Below, piece by piece: positions 37,401 through 50,058 of a DNA stretch of 64,000 bases. The DNA is from Nephromyces sp. MM_2019 (taxonomy: Eukaryota; Apicomplexa; Aconoidasida; Nephromycida): positions 1,584 through 65,583 of the forward strand of contig JADHZB010001293.1 in assembly GCA_015657535.1 (NCBI GenBank), given 5' to 3'. Position numbers and translations under genes: made by a program. The stretch's first letter is position 1. The number at the start of each line of letters is the position of its first letter. The notes below the pieces were generated by a model. The model was given only the letters and a program-made list of their open reading frames with translations. It was not told where the DNA came from and did no database searches.

Positions 37401-38619
37401 CACAATTTACTCCCAGTATAATTCCGTCAACAGGGACAGGGTAGCACGCATGCCAGAGCCAATATTCGAAATGCCTTCTTGAACACATTAACTACAAACA
37501 CTGAAAATCAAATTATGCTCATATCCTAACAATATACCAGAACAAATTAGGGATAGATCGGCAGTATGGAATTCTGCAGTCTGGCTTGAGGGTCAGTATT
37601 TCACTTCTTATCACTCTCACTCCCATTTTGACTCCGTCATAGATTCCAGACGTACAAACAGTGGGCAGTCACCCTATCTCCATAAGGCGGAAAAATATAC
37701 TGTCAACACAAAAATGAGGACTTGCAAGGGTGAAAGCCGTTTCCCGCCGTGTTGCACTCAGCGGCGAACCCTGCTTTGGCACAAGCATTTCAAAAATACA
37801 GAGGAGCGAATAAACCAAGCTTGCGATCAACCTGAGGTTGCCAACTTGGGTAAAGCTCCAAACGTCCCATATATTACTACATATACAATTCGAGCAGGGC
37901 GTGAGCAGCCCCTCTACAATCAAGACTGACTTATGCGTATAGTTAACCAAACTAGCAAGGCACTGCGCGAACTGCACAAGACACGGAAACAAGCTAGGGA
38001 ATTCCACAGAATACGTACCGTCGCTAGCCCTCCCCTTCTATAACATTCTCAATGATAGCCTTCCTCACCTTGGAGCAAATAACGTTCTGCTCATAACCCC
38101 TAACCGGCAGTGGATCCAGCTAATATTAATATAGCCCATTGAGTCCTACCCATGGCGTAGTTATACCATTCCCTCTAGGAATCCAACATCCGTATACTTC
38201 TGAGAGATAAGCGTCACCTCAAGCACCTTACCAAGAGTATCCAGAGACTCCAAGACACAAAAGGTACGAGCTAATGAATTGTGGAAAAAAGGAGGCTATC
38301 ACAGCAGGAATAAGGATTCTTGACGTAGACAATTGTCACTTCGCACAAAGTATGCGCAACCAGAGCTTAAGGACTACTAGCGTAAGACTATACACTTCAC
38401 TGCCGCCCCGTATGATTAATAAATATAACATAAGAATATGAGTAGGTATTCCAACTGGGAAGCTTTCCCAGGCAATAACGCTAATAACCCGGCCACTAGG
38501 AAGCGGTACATATCACCGCTAGTACAAAATTAACGACAGGGAGGCGAAACCAAAAGCTGCACAGGTGAGCGCAATCGTATATTTCGCCTACAGTTTCAAC
38601 GCTGATGCGCCTCACAAAA
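34481..38619. other. Convergent intergenic region
   Basis: 4.1 kb between convergent genes. The first 0.8 kb is T-rich. From about 35.2 to 37.4 kb the composition becomes balanced and GC-richer. Open frames of 67-112 codons occur on both strands and overlap each other without supporting signals. A strong acceptor at 35248-35249 followed by a short open segment could be an alternative last exon of the upstream methyltransferase gene. Otherwise I see nothing. Confidence 0.55.
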
Positions 38620-41600
38620 TTAAAGAGGATGACATATTGACTCGCAAGCGCTTTGGCCAATAAGAGGGTGAGAAACCCAACCAGAACTTTCGTTTGAAGG
38701 GACTCCCAATACAGTCCCGCTGGAGAAGGTACCTGTGACTGTATTACCGATGGATGAACCAGGTTGTGAATAAAAATCCGTTCGACCAAGATTAGTAGTA
38801 GTTATATTAACAGCGCTGTCACTACACATCTGAGATATATCATGCGTCCTAGACAACACAGTATTCTCGGTGCCAGGTGATCTTCCATTACCACCAACTG
38901 ATGCCATGAGGTTAAGAAAAGCATTGCTAGCATCACATTGTTCTCCAGTACTGCCTTGTGGTAAGAAAAATGCTTGGACTGCAGAGTGATCATGGTCGCT
39001 AGAGGCCACGTCGGACATGCTAGGACTACTATCATGTGAATTGTACCTATGATCGGCGTTACTGCCATCACCAAGGAAGTAGTGCTCTCTTCCAAGCGGG
39101 AAAAACTGGACGGTTGGTTGCAAGTAAGATGAGTTTCCAGGAATTTTCTCAGAGCTGTCGGATATCAATTCTATGGACCCCGACTGACTGATGGATGCTG
39201 AAGTTGCACTAAAGGCAGCTGAATTATGGTGCTGTACTGTAGTGGAAACATCCTCAGCACTAAACAAACCACCAGCCGCACCGCTGGTATCTGGGCACGA
39301 TACCGAAAAACGCTTTTCCCCTAACAGGGGCGAGGTTGTAGGAAACCATTTGGATTCAGTCAATGGCCTAGATATCAAATTGTAGGGATTAGAGTTTGTG
39401 TGATGCAATCTAATACTAGCTGAAGCGGCCAAACTATCTGACCCAGATAAGGAGACATCACTAATGCTACTTGTTTGCAAGCGTAAGCTATTGTGTAGAT
39501 CAGTGGTGTTCCAAGGCGTGTTGTTATTACTAGATGCAAATGTGGCGAGTGTTCTTGGCTTTTCCCCTAGTCCATTAACCGCAACTTGGGAGTTGAGAAT
39601 TCCATTGGAACCTTTTTTGTCGCTAGCAGTTATCTCACTCACCTTTTTTGGGTCCCAGAGAATAGTGGTTTTCTCAAAGGGAGAATACACAATTGCTCCA
39701 TGACTGTAAACACCAGTGCCCATGAAAACACGTTCTACCATGGTTGGGAATCTAACTAAATCAAGCTTGATTAGATTAGCTAGCGATTCGGTGTATGCAC
39801 ATCGACAGTCTTTGAGAGGTTCTCTCTCTCGTCGCCTTACGGCCCAATGATCTGCAAACGGCTCTAGTGGTGGCTGATTCTCATACTGATGGCACAATCC
39901 GTCAGCATTGAAATAGCTTTCATTGGTTAATTCCCATGTTGATATACAGTCATAGAGCCATAGGGTATGAACCTTTTTAACGTGAGCAAATTCAGGACGT
40001 CTGTAAAGTTGAAAAGTAAATTAAATAAAATGAATTTATGACTGAACGTATGGGTAACCTACTAACCCACTCAAAAATTAGTACATAAAAACTGAATATT
40101 CAAAGGCTTTGAACGAGAAGAATTTTCGACGTATCTTATAACACAAACCAATAAATACATAGAAAAACGTACCGGCATAGCTCATATTTTGTTGTGTTAC
40201 ATTTCCCAGACACTAAATGAGTTATCCCTGGGGAATCTAAGGAAGGCAATACCGTAGCACCGTGTTTCGCTGCTAAATCTCTTTGCCACTCCTCGCAATC
40301 AGCACTAGGTACATTTATAGACGTTTTGCGAAAACCGGTGAAGCATATTCTTGCCGTTGCTAACGTCTCACGCTGCAGCTTGTTAAGTAAAGTCCCTACG
40401 CTGAAAATAGAACCAGATTCAATAATACAGAAAAGCACATTAGAAACTAAACATAGCCACATACTTCTAAAGGAGTTTGAATAGTGTGTAATTAACTGTA
40501 GCAATGAGCAAAAAAAAAAACAAACTTTGCAAAGCAAACATGAAAATTACACAATGAAACATCAGCAAGACAAGCTTGATCCAGCTATTTATAGACTAAA
40601 CTTTCAACTGCATGGAAAAGGCCTCGAAAGCAATATTCAACAGATTCATAGAAAAATCTGCTATTGAAAAAAAAATCTTAGCGACTATGTCAAGAGTGTA
40701 GTGGCAACAGCCGACAAGTTTCTATTCTTCTCAAATTTTTTGCACCACCGAAATAGCCCACTCAAAATTAGAGGGCTAAAGGAAATGAAAAAGTATCGCT
40801 CATTCCCAATGAACTGGTCTTTTCAGTGAGCATATGGCAGATGCTCAAGAGCAATCTATGGCTTCAGGAATATTATCAATATCGAATAAAAATTTCCGGA
40901 ACCAAACATACAGGAATGAACATGTAGCAAGTACTTTTAGGACCTACCATGGGATGTCTTCCGGGCTGCTCATACATTGCTGATGTATCTTCACGAGTAA
41001 TTTCGCAGCATAATGAAGGTGCATATCGTAATCATAAACACGCTCTCTCAAGCTAAAATTTGAGGTTGCCAGGGCGCCTAACCGGGGGTAGCTTTCCATT
41101 AACTTGCCTCTACGATATTCAAAAAAATCGTAATGCTCAGCCTTTAAAACCTGGTCATGAGGCAGGTCCTCCCAAATATCCTTCCTATCATCGAATGCTA
41201 TTACCCTCCGAATATCTATATTCGGGTAAAGCCTGAGTAACAAAAGAAGCAAGCCTACATTTTCGTTCTAAGTTGCATTCAAAGTGAATGGGTGTAGCCA
41301 GTAAAAACATTCAATGACTGCTTCATAGAAAAATTTTCGTACCACTTAGGCAATATCACAGTTCAGCCACTGGGAGATGTAGCTACCATGTAGACAATGT
41401 GGAAGAAATAGACGCCCCACACAAAATGGCAAAGAACAGCGGGTAAATACCTCCTAACGGTCTTTCCAACGTCCCTTTGACTAGCATCCTCCCGGGCCAC
41501 TATCCTGTATTAATGCACCAAAGCATGGAAACAAACGATGTTTACAGATTCTTGAGAATATTATTTAACAAGTACCAGCTACTAAACGTAACGAAACATC

Positions 41601-44600
41601 TGCGTATTTTACATAGTTTTAAATTTCAGTCCCTCAATAAAGATTCAGCACTGAGATGCTTAAAAACCCATCCAAAATTCCAGTAGAAAGAAAGTTACAT
41701 CACATAAGCAACCTTGCAGACATGGTAAATTGCTGATTCTTACGTGAAGAAAAAAACTAGTTTCGACTGATAAACTAAGCCAGCTTCACCTGCAACACGG
41801 TCAATATGCTCATGCATTAGTGTTTGGCTTATCTAATGGAAAAATTTTACATCGTAATAATGTGACATGCAGTTATAGGCACACAAGGATTCATCAGCGG
41901 TCTCTCGAAATCAACAGTTTCATACAAAGTGTGTCAGATTAGTGTATTTTTAACACCACACTTGCAAGGGGACCTAAAAGATACCGCGATTCTCCTCGCT
42001 AAAATGATGTAGCGATCTCATTACTGAAGTATATATGACCACGATTCTGACACACACTTAGTTGCATCATGGTCAGCTTCATTAACGGTAATTTGTGGCA
42101 CTTGTGAATAGAAGTACCACAGCTTGTGTCAATTTAAGAGTGTCGCAAGTACCGCTAGGGGAAGTAATTAAGCTGGTGACCAAGCGGCAATGTGAGTAGG
42201 CAATCTCGTGTGTTTTTTCTACTTCAGCAAGTCAGAATTAGATAAAAATTTCAAAGTTACCAAGGAGCATATACGGTGGTACAAGTACTTGCTTAGTTTA
42301 CCTGCTACCAAATAGCCTCCTATCCGGGTCCAACATCGATATTACTACATCTGCATAATCTTTAGCAGCGTTTGTGTAAACGCACATTTCATAGTAAGGT
42401 TCCAGTTCCTGTAAGAAGCGCCTCAAATACGGTCTAAGCTTCATATAGTAAGCACTAGCTTTATGAGAAGGTAATTCAAATTTATACATTTCTGGGTAAC
42501 CATCACAGTCTAAAAAATGGTTGAGGTTGATTGTACACTGTAGCTTAGTTAACGCAGCCGCATTGAGAAGCGTATTGTCCAGATCAAGAAGTAGTACCAA
42601 CTGCTTGGCACCAGAAATCCCAGTAAAACTGAGACGGGAAGACTGCTTAGGCGAAGGTAGCTGAACGGAGATCCCACTGGATTGAAGAACCTCCTGTGCG
42701 CGAAGATTGGGCTCCACAGAACTCACGCATGGAGCAACCAAAGCAGTCACAACACTACTATCAGCTTGACTAGCAGGTCCAAGTTTTGAAGGGATGTCCC
42801 CCATTTCAATTTGACCAGCACCCCCAGGGATTGCAATTTTATAGTCGTAAAAGGAGGGTAGCGAAGTGCTAATGGGTTCCCTTTTTATATTCATAGCAGT
42901 AGCTGCTATTGGCAAGGTTTCGGACGAAATTGCATCACCTGTGACATTTACTATAGTATTCAAATTCGCAGAGTGGAGCGGACCAGGAATTATAAAATTT
43001 TCATAACTAAGATCGAGGCCGGTACTAACGTTTACGGGACTTTCGGAGGTCATAGCTAAGTTGCTGGGCATTGTATATGCATCTTCACCAGGCAAGGTGC
43101 CGGCACCAAGTAATTGTGGGCGCCCAGACGGTAACAACTCTTGTTGACTTCGGTCGAAAGTTACGCTTCCCACAGAGCCTAAAACCGGGGCAGCAAAGCC
43201 ACCAGTTATAGTAGCAGGGGATGAATGGGTACCAAAACTACCGCCTGCTTGCTCTGGTACTGAAAAAGCGGTGCTAGTCTGCACCTCACTCTTATGAAAC
43301 GATAATCCCATAGCAGACTCTGAAATTGAATTAAACGTATCATACAACCCACGATATTGCTCTGCAAATACGCTGGCACTGGAAGCGCCAAAAGGAGAAA
43401 AAAGTGGGTGAAAGTTGTGCTTTAGATTATTTTCGTCCACAAGCTTCACAGCCGAATCATTTGAGGAGCTGCAGCTGGCCATTTCAGCAATACCAAAAGC
43501 ATGTGGTGCCATTTCATTATCAATGAGCGTGTCCTTAGTCATGTAAAAACCAGGATTCGGAGGCTCCACCTCTACATCCATTAGCTCCCCTTCTTCAGGC
43601 TCGTAGCTAATGGCTGCTGTATTATCAGCAGCTTCCTTACCATCATGAAGAATGCTGAAATTACTGGGTTCCGTTTCAAACGTAATGGAGGTAACCATAG
43701 GGTTATAGGTTTCAGGAGGGCGTACCAATATATCGCCACTGGAGGCACCCTCTTCGTCTTCGGAGGAATCACTCAATTCCTCTAAAGTGAAGTCATCGAA
43801 CTTATGTGGATCTTGCGACATCCGAAATTCCCCCGCCTGAGCAAGATAGCCACTATCCAGTAAAGAAGAAATATCGATATTCTGAAGAGGTGGAGTACCA
43901 TAGGCTGCTCGGAAAGTCTCCATAATACGTGAACCACTAAGTTCCGTTCCTAAATCATTCAGCAATGCAGGGCTGTAAAACTCAACACCTTGACGGAACA
44001 AAGTGCTCAATGCAGAAGCTGGAACGCTATGGGTGTCTTTATTCTTTTGCTGTAATCCACTGCTACTATCATTACTAACACTGGCTAACGAAGGCGCAGA
44101 GATCGCTCCGATACCCCCGGTATCTCTACTCACATTAAGTGCTTGAAAAAGTGAATCACTTGTAGCAGATTTCGAAGCAAAAGCAGCTGCGACTCCACTT
44201 TCAGAAAACGAACCTTGCAGTTGGCGTGGGTTAGCGGCATGCGCAATACCCCAGGCAGAGCCTGCTAAAGGTGCATTTTTTAACATGCTTTGCTCAGGGT
44301 TTGCGAAAGGAGAGCTAGCCGCATCAACATTTTTGGCACTTAAAAGTGATGGAATTTTCTTTGAAGGTGAGAAGAGGGACTTTGATGTGTTGCGTTTGTA
44401 GTCACTACCTGCATCACTGCCACTACGAAAAGCACCGGCCTCGGTGAAAGGCTGGAATTCTGGCCTTATTAGAGGATTCAAACTTTCATTAGCAGTGCCA
44501 ACAGTCATAGGCACTGAACCAAAACTTTCCTCTTTCTCTAACTTATCGCTTGTAAAGCTCGGAAAATTCGCATCGGTTAAAAAGGGGTTTCCACTTGTCC

Positions 44601-45573
44601 TTTCACCCTGGGCATTCTGCAATTCATTAGACTTGTAACCGGGATAAGTCGCGCTATTCGTCCATTTAAAATTTCCCCGGTTAAACTGCGCATCTTCACC
44701 AGGATTTCTGGGAGGTCCCGGGAAAGAGCTGTCATGTGGCACTGTCGGCGGGCCTGGAACAAAGTGCCCACCTGCGCTCTCTTCAACTGAGCGAGTAGCA
44801 CCTCCATCAGCTTCTGGTTTGCTGATAGACTTGTAGTCCCTGGGATAACGCATCTGTTTAAATGGTAAGTCTCGCTCGGTTGCTAGTCTGCCTTCAGGAC
44901 TCCTGCTCCTCGAGCGAAATGAGTCTGTAATTTTGTCAAGTTTAACATCATTCCGCAGTTTCTTATCATCATTGAAAGAATCTCCAGCGTCAAAAGACAT
45001 AGGGCGAGCCATCGGCCTCAACTTCGGCGCAGGAGGAAACCTCATCCGTGAAGGCGGCCCTATTCCGCATTGGAACCTGCCACGATGACTTCTTGGGTTA
45101 ACCGAGGGAGCAACAAACCAAGACTGAGGAACAGCGCAGTCACCCGGTGGAGAGACTACCATTGGGTCTTGCTGCTGCTGCTTACTTGGTGGACCTTTTC
45201 CTATAGTGATAACATTCTTCGGATGGCGTACGGATGCAGCATGATATGACTTTGGATGATAGAGGGTAGAGTGAGGTGCATTAGGAGTTAATGCAGCACT
45301 TTTCGAGTTGATACCCGACCTTCCTGTAGAAGCATGATAGTCAGGGTTATCAAAAGCATGGTAGAAGCGTCCAGATTGTTTTTCATGAAAACTCTCGCCC
45401 GCCAAAGGAGGATATAGAGATGGTGGTGGTGGAGGTTGTGAGCGTAAAGATGACTCATCTTCCTTCAGTACTCCTGAAGGTTTAACGTCCCAATTTGAAG
45501 CGCTATGCCATTTTGAAGAGGCAGCCTCTTCTTGAGTTGTATCTGATCGGGAGGAAGCATCAAAGCTCTTCAT
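38620..45573 (-). CDS. FCP1: FCP1-type RNA polymerase II CTD phosphatase with BRCT domain (5 exons, 1739 aa)
   Basis: Predicted nuclear phosphatase that removes phosphate from the RNA polymerase II C-terminal repeat, recycling the enzyme. Exons: 45573-42302, 41504-41451, 41232-40948, 40400-40173, 40000-38620 (5220 nt, phase kept at every junction). The FCP homology domain starts near residue 988 with LLLDLDNTLLNA (catalytic Asp997, Asp999) and continues through YYMKLRPYLRRFL, YEMCVYTNAAKDYADVV, MLDPDRRLFGSRIVAREDAS and VIAFDDRKDIW (Asp1123/1124). A BRCT domain follows from about 1215 (ICFTGFRK, KHGATVLPSL, ITHLVSG, HTLWLYDCISTWELTNESYF). The 54-nt exon 2 supplies the conserved RIVAREDAS stretch and was found only by splicing logic. 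The first about 980 residues and the last about 400 are Ser/Gly/Asn-rich, probably disordered and unusually long for the family. ATG at 45573 is the first in the frame. Confidence 0.93.
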
Positions 45574-48500
45574 TTTGAGCTTGCTGGACCCCGCGTGTAC
45601 TTAATTTTGAAGGGGGTAGGGCTTCTTCCTATTATATATCTTGAACATTCCGCATGCAACGAGTCAGTTCCCCCCTTTTAAACAACTCATTTGGGCTTCG
45701 AGAACGTGCGTATACCATATAACATAATTAAACTATTAAGTCGCCAAAATTTTTATTAGTTGAGACAGGGGATAGGGTGCAATGAAGTGCACCACTAAAT
45801 TGTTCAACGTAATCGAGTGTTTCACAAAAGCTAAAGTTGCATCGCTATATAAAAAAATTCCTTAAAAAGTAGCGAAATATCAACAGCTGCAAGCGCCACA
45901 AGGTGACCTAAGCAGACTATCATCCTCGTAAATATAGGATCCATCTGGATGCCAAGAGTGACCAAGTAGTTTAATCGAGTTTGAGAATTATACTGCAACT
46001 AATATGTTTACCACCAACACACGCAGAAAAGCTGCTTTGATACTGAATTAAAGCTGATATCACAGAGCGACACTCGGAAAGCCTACTTCTGATAATTACA
46101 TACTATAGTAAGCAGCACATGAGATAAACCATCATCTTTCCATCTTGGGCTTTACCTGAAAATATTCAAGAGAAAACAATGAAAATGAAAATTAAAAAAA
46201 TGATAAGCACAGGGTATAACTACTCTGCGTTCTCTGCAACAGAATGCAAGCTCCTTGAGTGGCAAAAATACGATACACAATAATGAGAACTACGACTCAA
46301 AGAGCCTCATGCCTGAATCTGCGCAGAGCTACCAGTCTCATGCACCTCAATCAATACATATAGCGGCCTCTGAAAAAAAGAAATTTCTATAGTTCCTACA
46401 CTCATATTTTCATGCATAAATAAAACCTTAGAGGTAACCCCTATCATAAAGCATTCTACGGCAGTAAAGCTGTGATGATTCGTGCATGAAACCCAGGAGT
46501 AGCCCAACACTGCTATTCCAAACAAGAAGGAAAAAGGCATACAATATATCCTTCAATGAGATAAAAGACAGAAATACTGACTTTCTTGCAGTAGTAAAAG
46601 TGTACTCAAGAAAATCGAAATTATGCGGCACAATCCGTGGCGATAAAAAAGAAATCACTAAATGCCCATTTTAGGTAGTATCCACAAAGAACCCATATTA
46701 ACCCTACAAAACGAGTGAAGAAATCTTGATTGTCACTGCTTAACAACAAAGCACCATGCAGTCCACCACATCGGGGAATGAAACTCCCCCCTTATGCGCT
46801 CAGCACACTATCATAAAAGCGCTCCCCACCAAAAGATCCGCAATAGCTCAAGTTAATATCATATACACTCTATAAAGGCACCACTAAGAAAAATTCTAAA
46901 TCGAACGGAACTTGCCCTCCTAGAGGCAAAAAGATAATTTCCACCACTTCAAAAAGCAATGCATAGCGGCCGGAACTCATGCTGCCACCTCATAATGCTA
47001 CATGCTTTCATAGCTAACAATCGCTAAAAAACTTGTGAACGCAAAATACCAGGCCATGCTTATACGCATAACGAACAAGGCATTCTTCTAGAAGATATAA
47101 AGCGGAAACGGTGGCATGAAAAATGCCACCTACGCAGCAAGGAGCAAAGCACTTTAGTGATAACGCCAGGTAGCACGTAAAGTTACTTGAATGTGCACAC
47201 GATTACAAGGCTATAAACTTGAATTCACCGACAACTCCGCTTCTGGAGCGGATATTTTTGAAATGAAGCACATTTCAAAAGGTAACAGTAGCGGCTCCTA
47301 ATACACTAACATTCAGCTACGCGGTCAAAAGCGCTCGCGGCGTTTATCAGAGACTTCTTAAAGGAAGTTATTGCAACTCTGTAGAAATTCTCTCACCAAA
47401 AAGCCATGAGCTCGGCGCGCCGGAAAAATTCGGCATATCATGCATTTCAAGAGGGAGCACGCACGCCCTCTAACTAGTAACGGGGGAACTTACGTAACGT
47501 AAGCAAAGCTTTAATGCGCGCTCACTTTTCACGATGACAGCGCCATGTCAACAATAAATGGAAGGCAAGGCATTCGTGGAAGAGGCCTTTGTCAAACATG
47601 CATCTACCATGCAGATGCCACCACGAGGGAAGCAGCGCTATCCGTCGACATTTCCTACATCCATCCTCCATAAACTTATATAGAACTCTTTAGAAAAGGC
47701 GAAAAGCGCCGAGAAGCGTCAGTACAAAGCACGCACCAGGGCAGAGAGCCATGCATAAGTAGAGGGATTATTTAGCACTGCTCGAAATGAAGTACATTAG
47801 CTATCTCGGCAAGTCATAACCGGGGGCAATGGCTGGCAACGCAGTTTCACCATACCGCCCACGGGAGCATCGGAATTTTTTGGGACCAGCCGCATGTGCA
47901 CAAGAGTTTTCAGGCTACCCGACGGCAAGCAACGCATTGAATTTCCTGCATGGCACGTGCTACGGACCCAGCTAATGCTCATTGGCCTAGCAACATAACG
48001 ACCGCCCACGCAACCAAAAATAGCATATCACGTGTTATACACTTCTGCTACTAAATCTACGGAGTAGCCTCCGACACTGGATACGTCAACATGACGGATG
48101 TAAGCTTACAATGAGCAGTCAACTGCTCTTAGGCAAACATACTTGCCCACATAAGACCCAACGTGTAATTCTTATGGCAAAGCCAGGAGGTACTAGGCAC
48201 TCCAGTGTCAGCCTAGAATGCTATACACATTGTAAGTTATACACTACGCCATAATGCGACAGCGCGATTCCATCCTAGCTTTGATCGCACTACAAGCTGC
48301 TGCCGTAAAGTATAGTTTGGCTGCTCACATCTTGCCATCGAGGGAGAACTGGGAGCCGCACCATTTGCAACGTAACTACCACGCTACCAAGTATCCAACG
48401 TATATCGATGCATTCCCGAAAATTATATATAATGAACTGCATGCTCAGAGGGGCTGTATACATCCCCCAGAGCTGTTTAGAAGCACTGCGCTCCTGATAC

Positions 48501-50058
48501 TAACACCAGCAACACAACTCATACACGATGCTTAAATAAGCGGATTATCCTCTATCAAACTGTGTACCTTGGCAATACACCGACTTGCCAACAAACATGC
48601 AGGGAACATGGATATTTTCTTGTTTACAAGGTAAAACATGCGTAACCGGGTCATTGCGGAACTCCATAAGCTAATCAAGAAGCCCATGAACAGAAGTGCT
48701 ATTTCCTCGAGGGCCACGTGCTTGAACAGTTATTAAGGTAGCTGCCGCTTTGAAACAGAAAACCCAACCCAAGGAGGTGCTTTAAGAGCAACGCCTTGCT
48801 ACATCAAAAAAAAGATGAAGTACCCAAATGCGAGAGACTACTGATGGCTAGATGTAAACTAATTATCTGAAAACGAGCCATGCCTGGAGCCAAAACGAGT
48901 GGATTAACCAGCACACACACGGCAACACAACTTGGTATAGAGGACTCGCACGCTTGAAGCTTACGATAGCAACTACACTTAGCTACAACTAAGGGTTAAA
49001 ACACAGATTTTAAAGCAGCGCAGATACAGAAGGTAAACATATTCTAGTAACTATTTCAGAAGCGCCTCTTCATACCTAGATCTAGGATTTAATGAAAAAA
49101 ACAAGAGACTCCGAAATGCACCTTACAAAGGGGCAACAAGGGATATATAAAGGCACACTGATGCACAGCCCAATGCACTAACTTACCTCAAGCTACAAGC
49201 GGCCATATACTAATAAACCAAAAATTTTTTTTCTCAAGAATGCATATACCTACGGGACAGTATCACATACGTTACGTAAGCAGCACATCCATCCAGGAGG
49301 CTAGCTTCTCGAAGTAAGCTCGTAGTCGAAAGGCTTGAACAATCCACAACCTTACCTTTTCGTATCACAAGAGCATAAATATTTTCCAGCAGCAGCTGGA
49401 GAAATTTAATTGAAACCTACTAACATCCCACTTCATACAAGGGATTTAATTAGGTAGAAACAGGAAAGAAATTACTACACATGGTTCAAGAAGCTGAATT
49501 TAAATATCAGCACCAGAAGGCACCACAATATATCTACTGGTAAAGAGAAGCATCCTACAAGCTTACCATAGCAAATCTAGCTGCGTGAAAGTCACGTTCA
49601 ACTCGAACTAAGTAGTAACTTTAGATGTATCTATCGGCCTTCTAAACACGACTAATTTAAGGTAGAAGCTGGCAAGATTCGGCAAAGTACGAAAAATTCA
49701 CCTACTGGTTCCAAAAAAAGCTATCATAAAGCGTGTAAATGAAATGAATCAGCAGGGATGACTGTCAAAAGATTCTAGCCTAAAATCACTTAACCTATAT
49801 ACCTTAAAGCCAAAGCAACAGCTCCGGAATGAACACCGACTGTAAACCAGCAGACATGCGAAGTATCTACTCACTAAGTCAAGATGACTACTGACCAAAC
49901 GTAACAGTAAAGTAAACTATAGAAGCAAGCACAATAGTACCAATTAAATTGCCTATTTTCCTACATCAAACTATCCAAATAGCACCAGCATGACCATATT
50001 CTGTGGCCCCTCAACTTGGCTCAATAGACATGCCTTGTATGGCAAGGCTAAAATCAAG
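45574..50058. other. Intergenic region, A-rich on + strand
   Basis: 4.5 kb upstream of the FCP1 start and downstream of a small minus-strand gene. It is A-rich on the + strand as in minus-strand introns, with a GC-richer stretch at about 47.0-48.3 kb. I could not assemble a convincing gene. One weak two-segment candidate at 46540-46307 is listed among rejected items. Confidence 0.5.

Noticed and set aside
37669..38007. 112-codon minus-strand open frame overlapped by a 71-codon + frame
   Set aside because: Opposite-strand frames overlap and neither shows homology or splice context; probably chance in GC-richer DNA.
46307..46540. Two-segment minus-strand candidate for a 54-residue secreted peptide (46540-46439 joined to 46369-46307)
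   Set aside because: Phase and acceptor fit, but the donor is weak (GTTACC), the product is tiny, and poly-T acceptors are frequent here by chance.
48254..48535. 93-codon + strand open frame
   Set aside because: No domain, no splice signals in phase, and surrounded by A-rich DNA typical of the opposite strand; likely chance.
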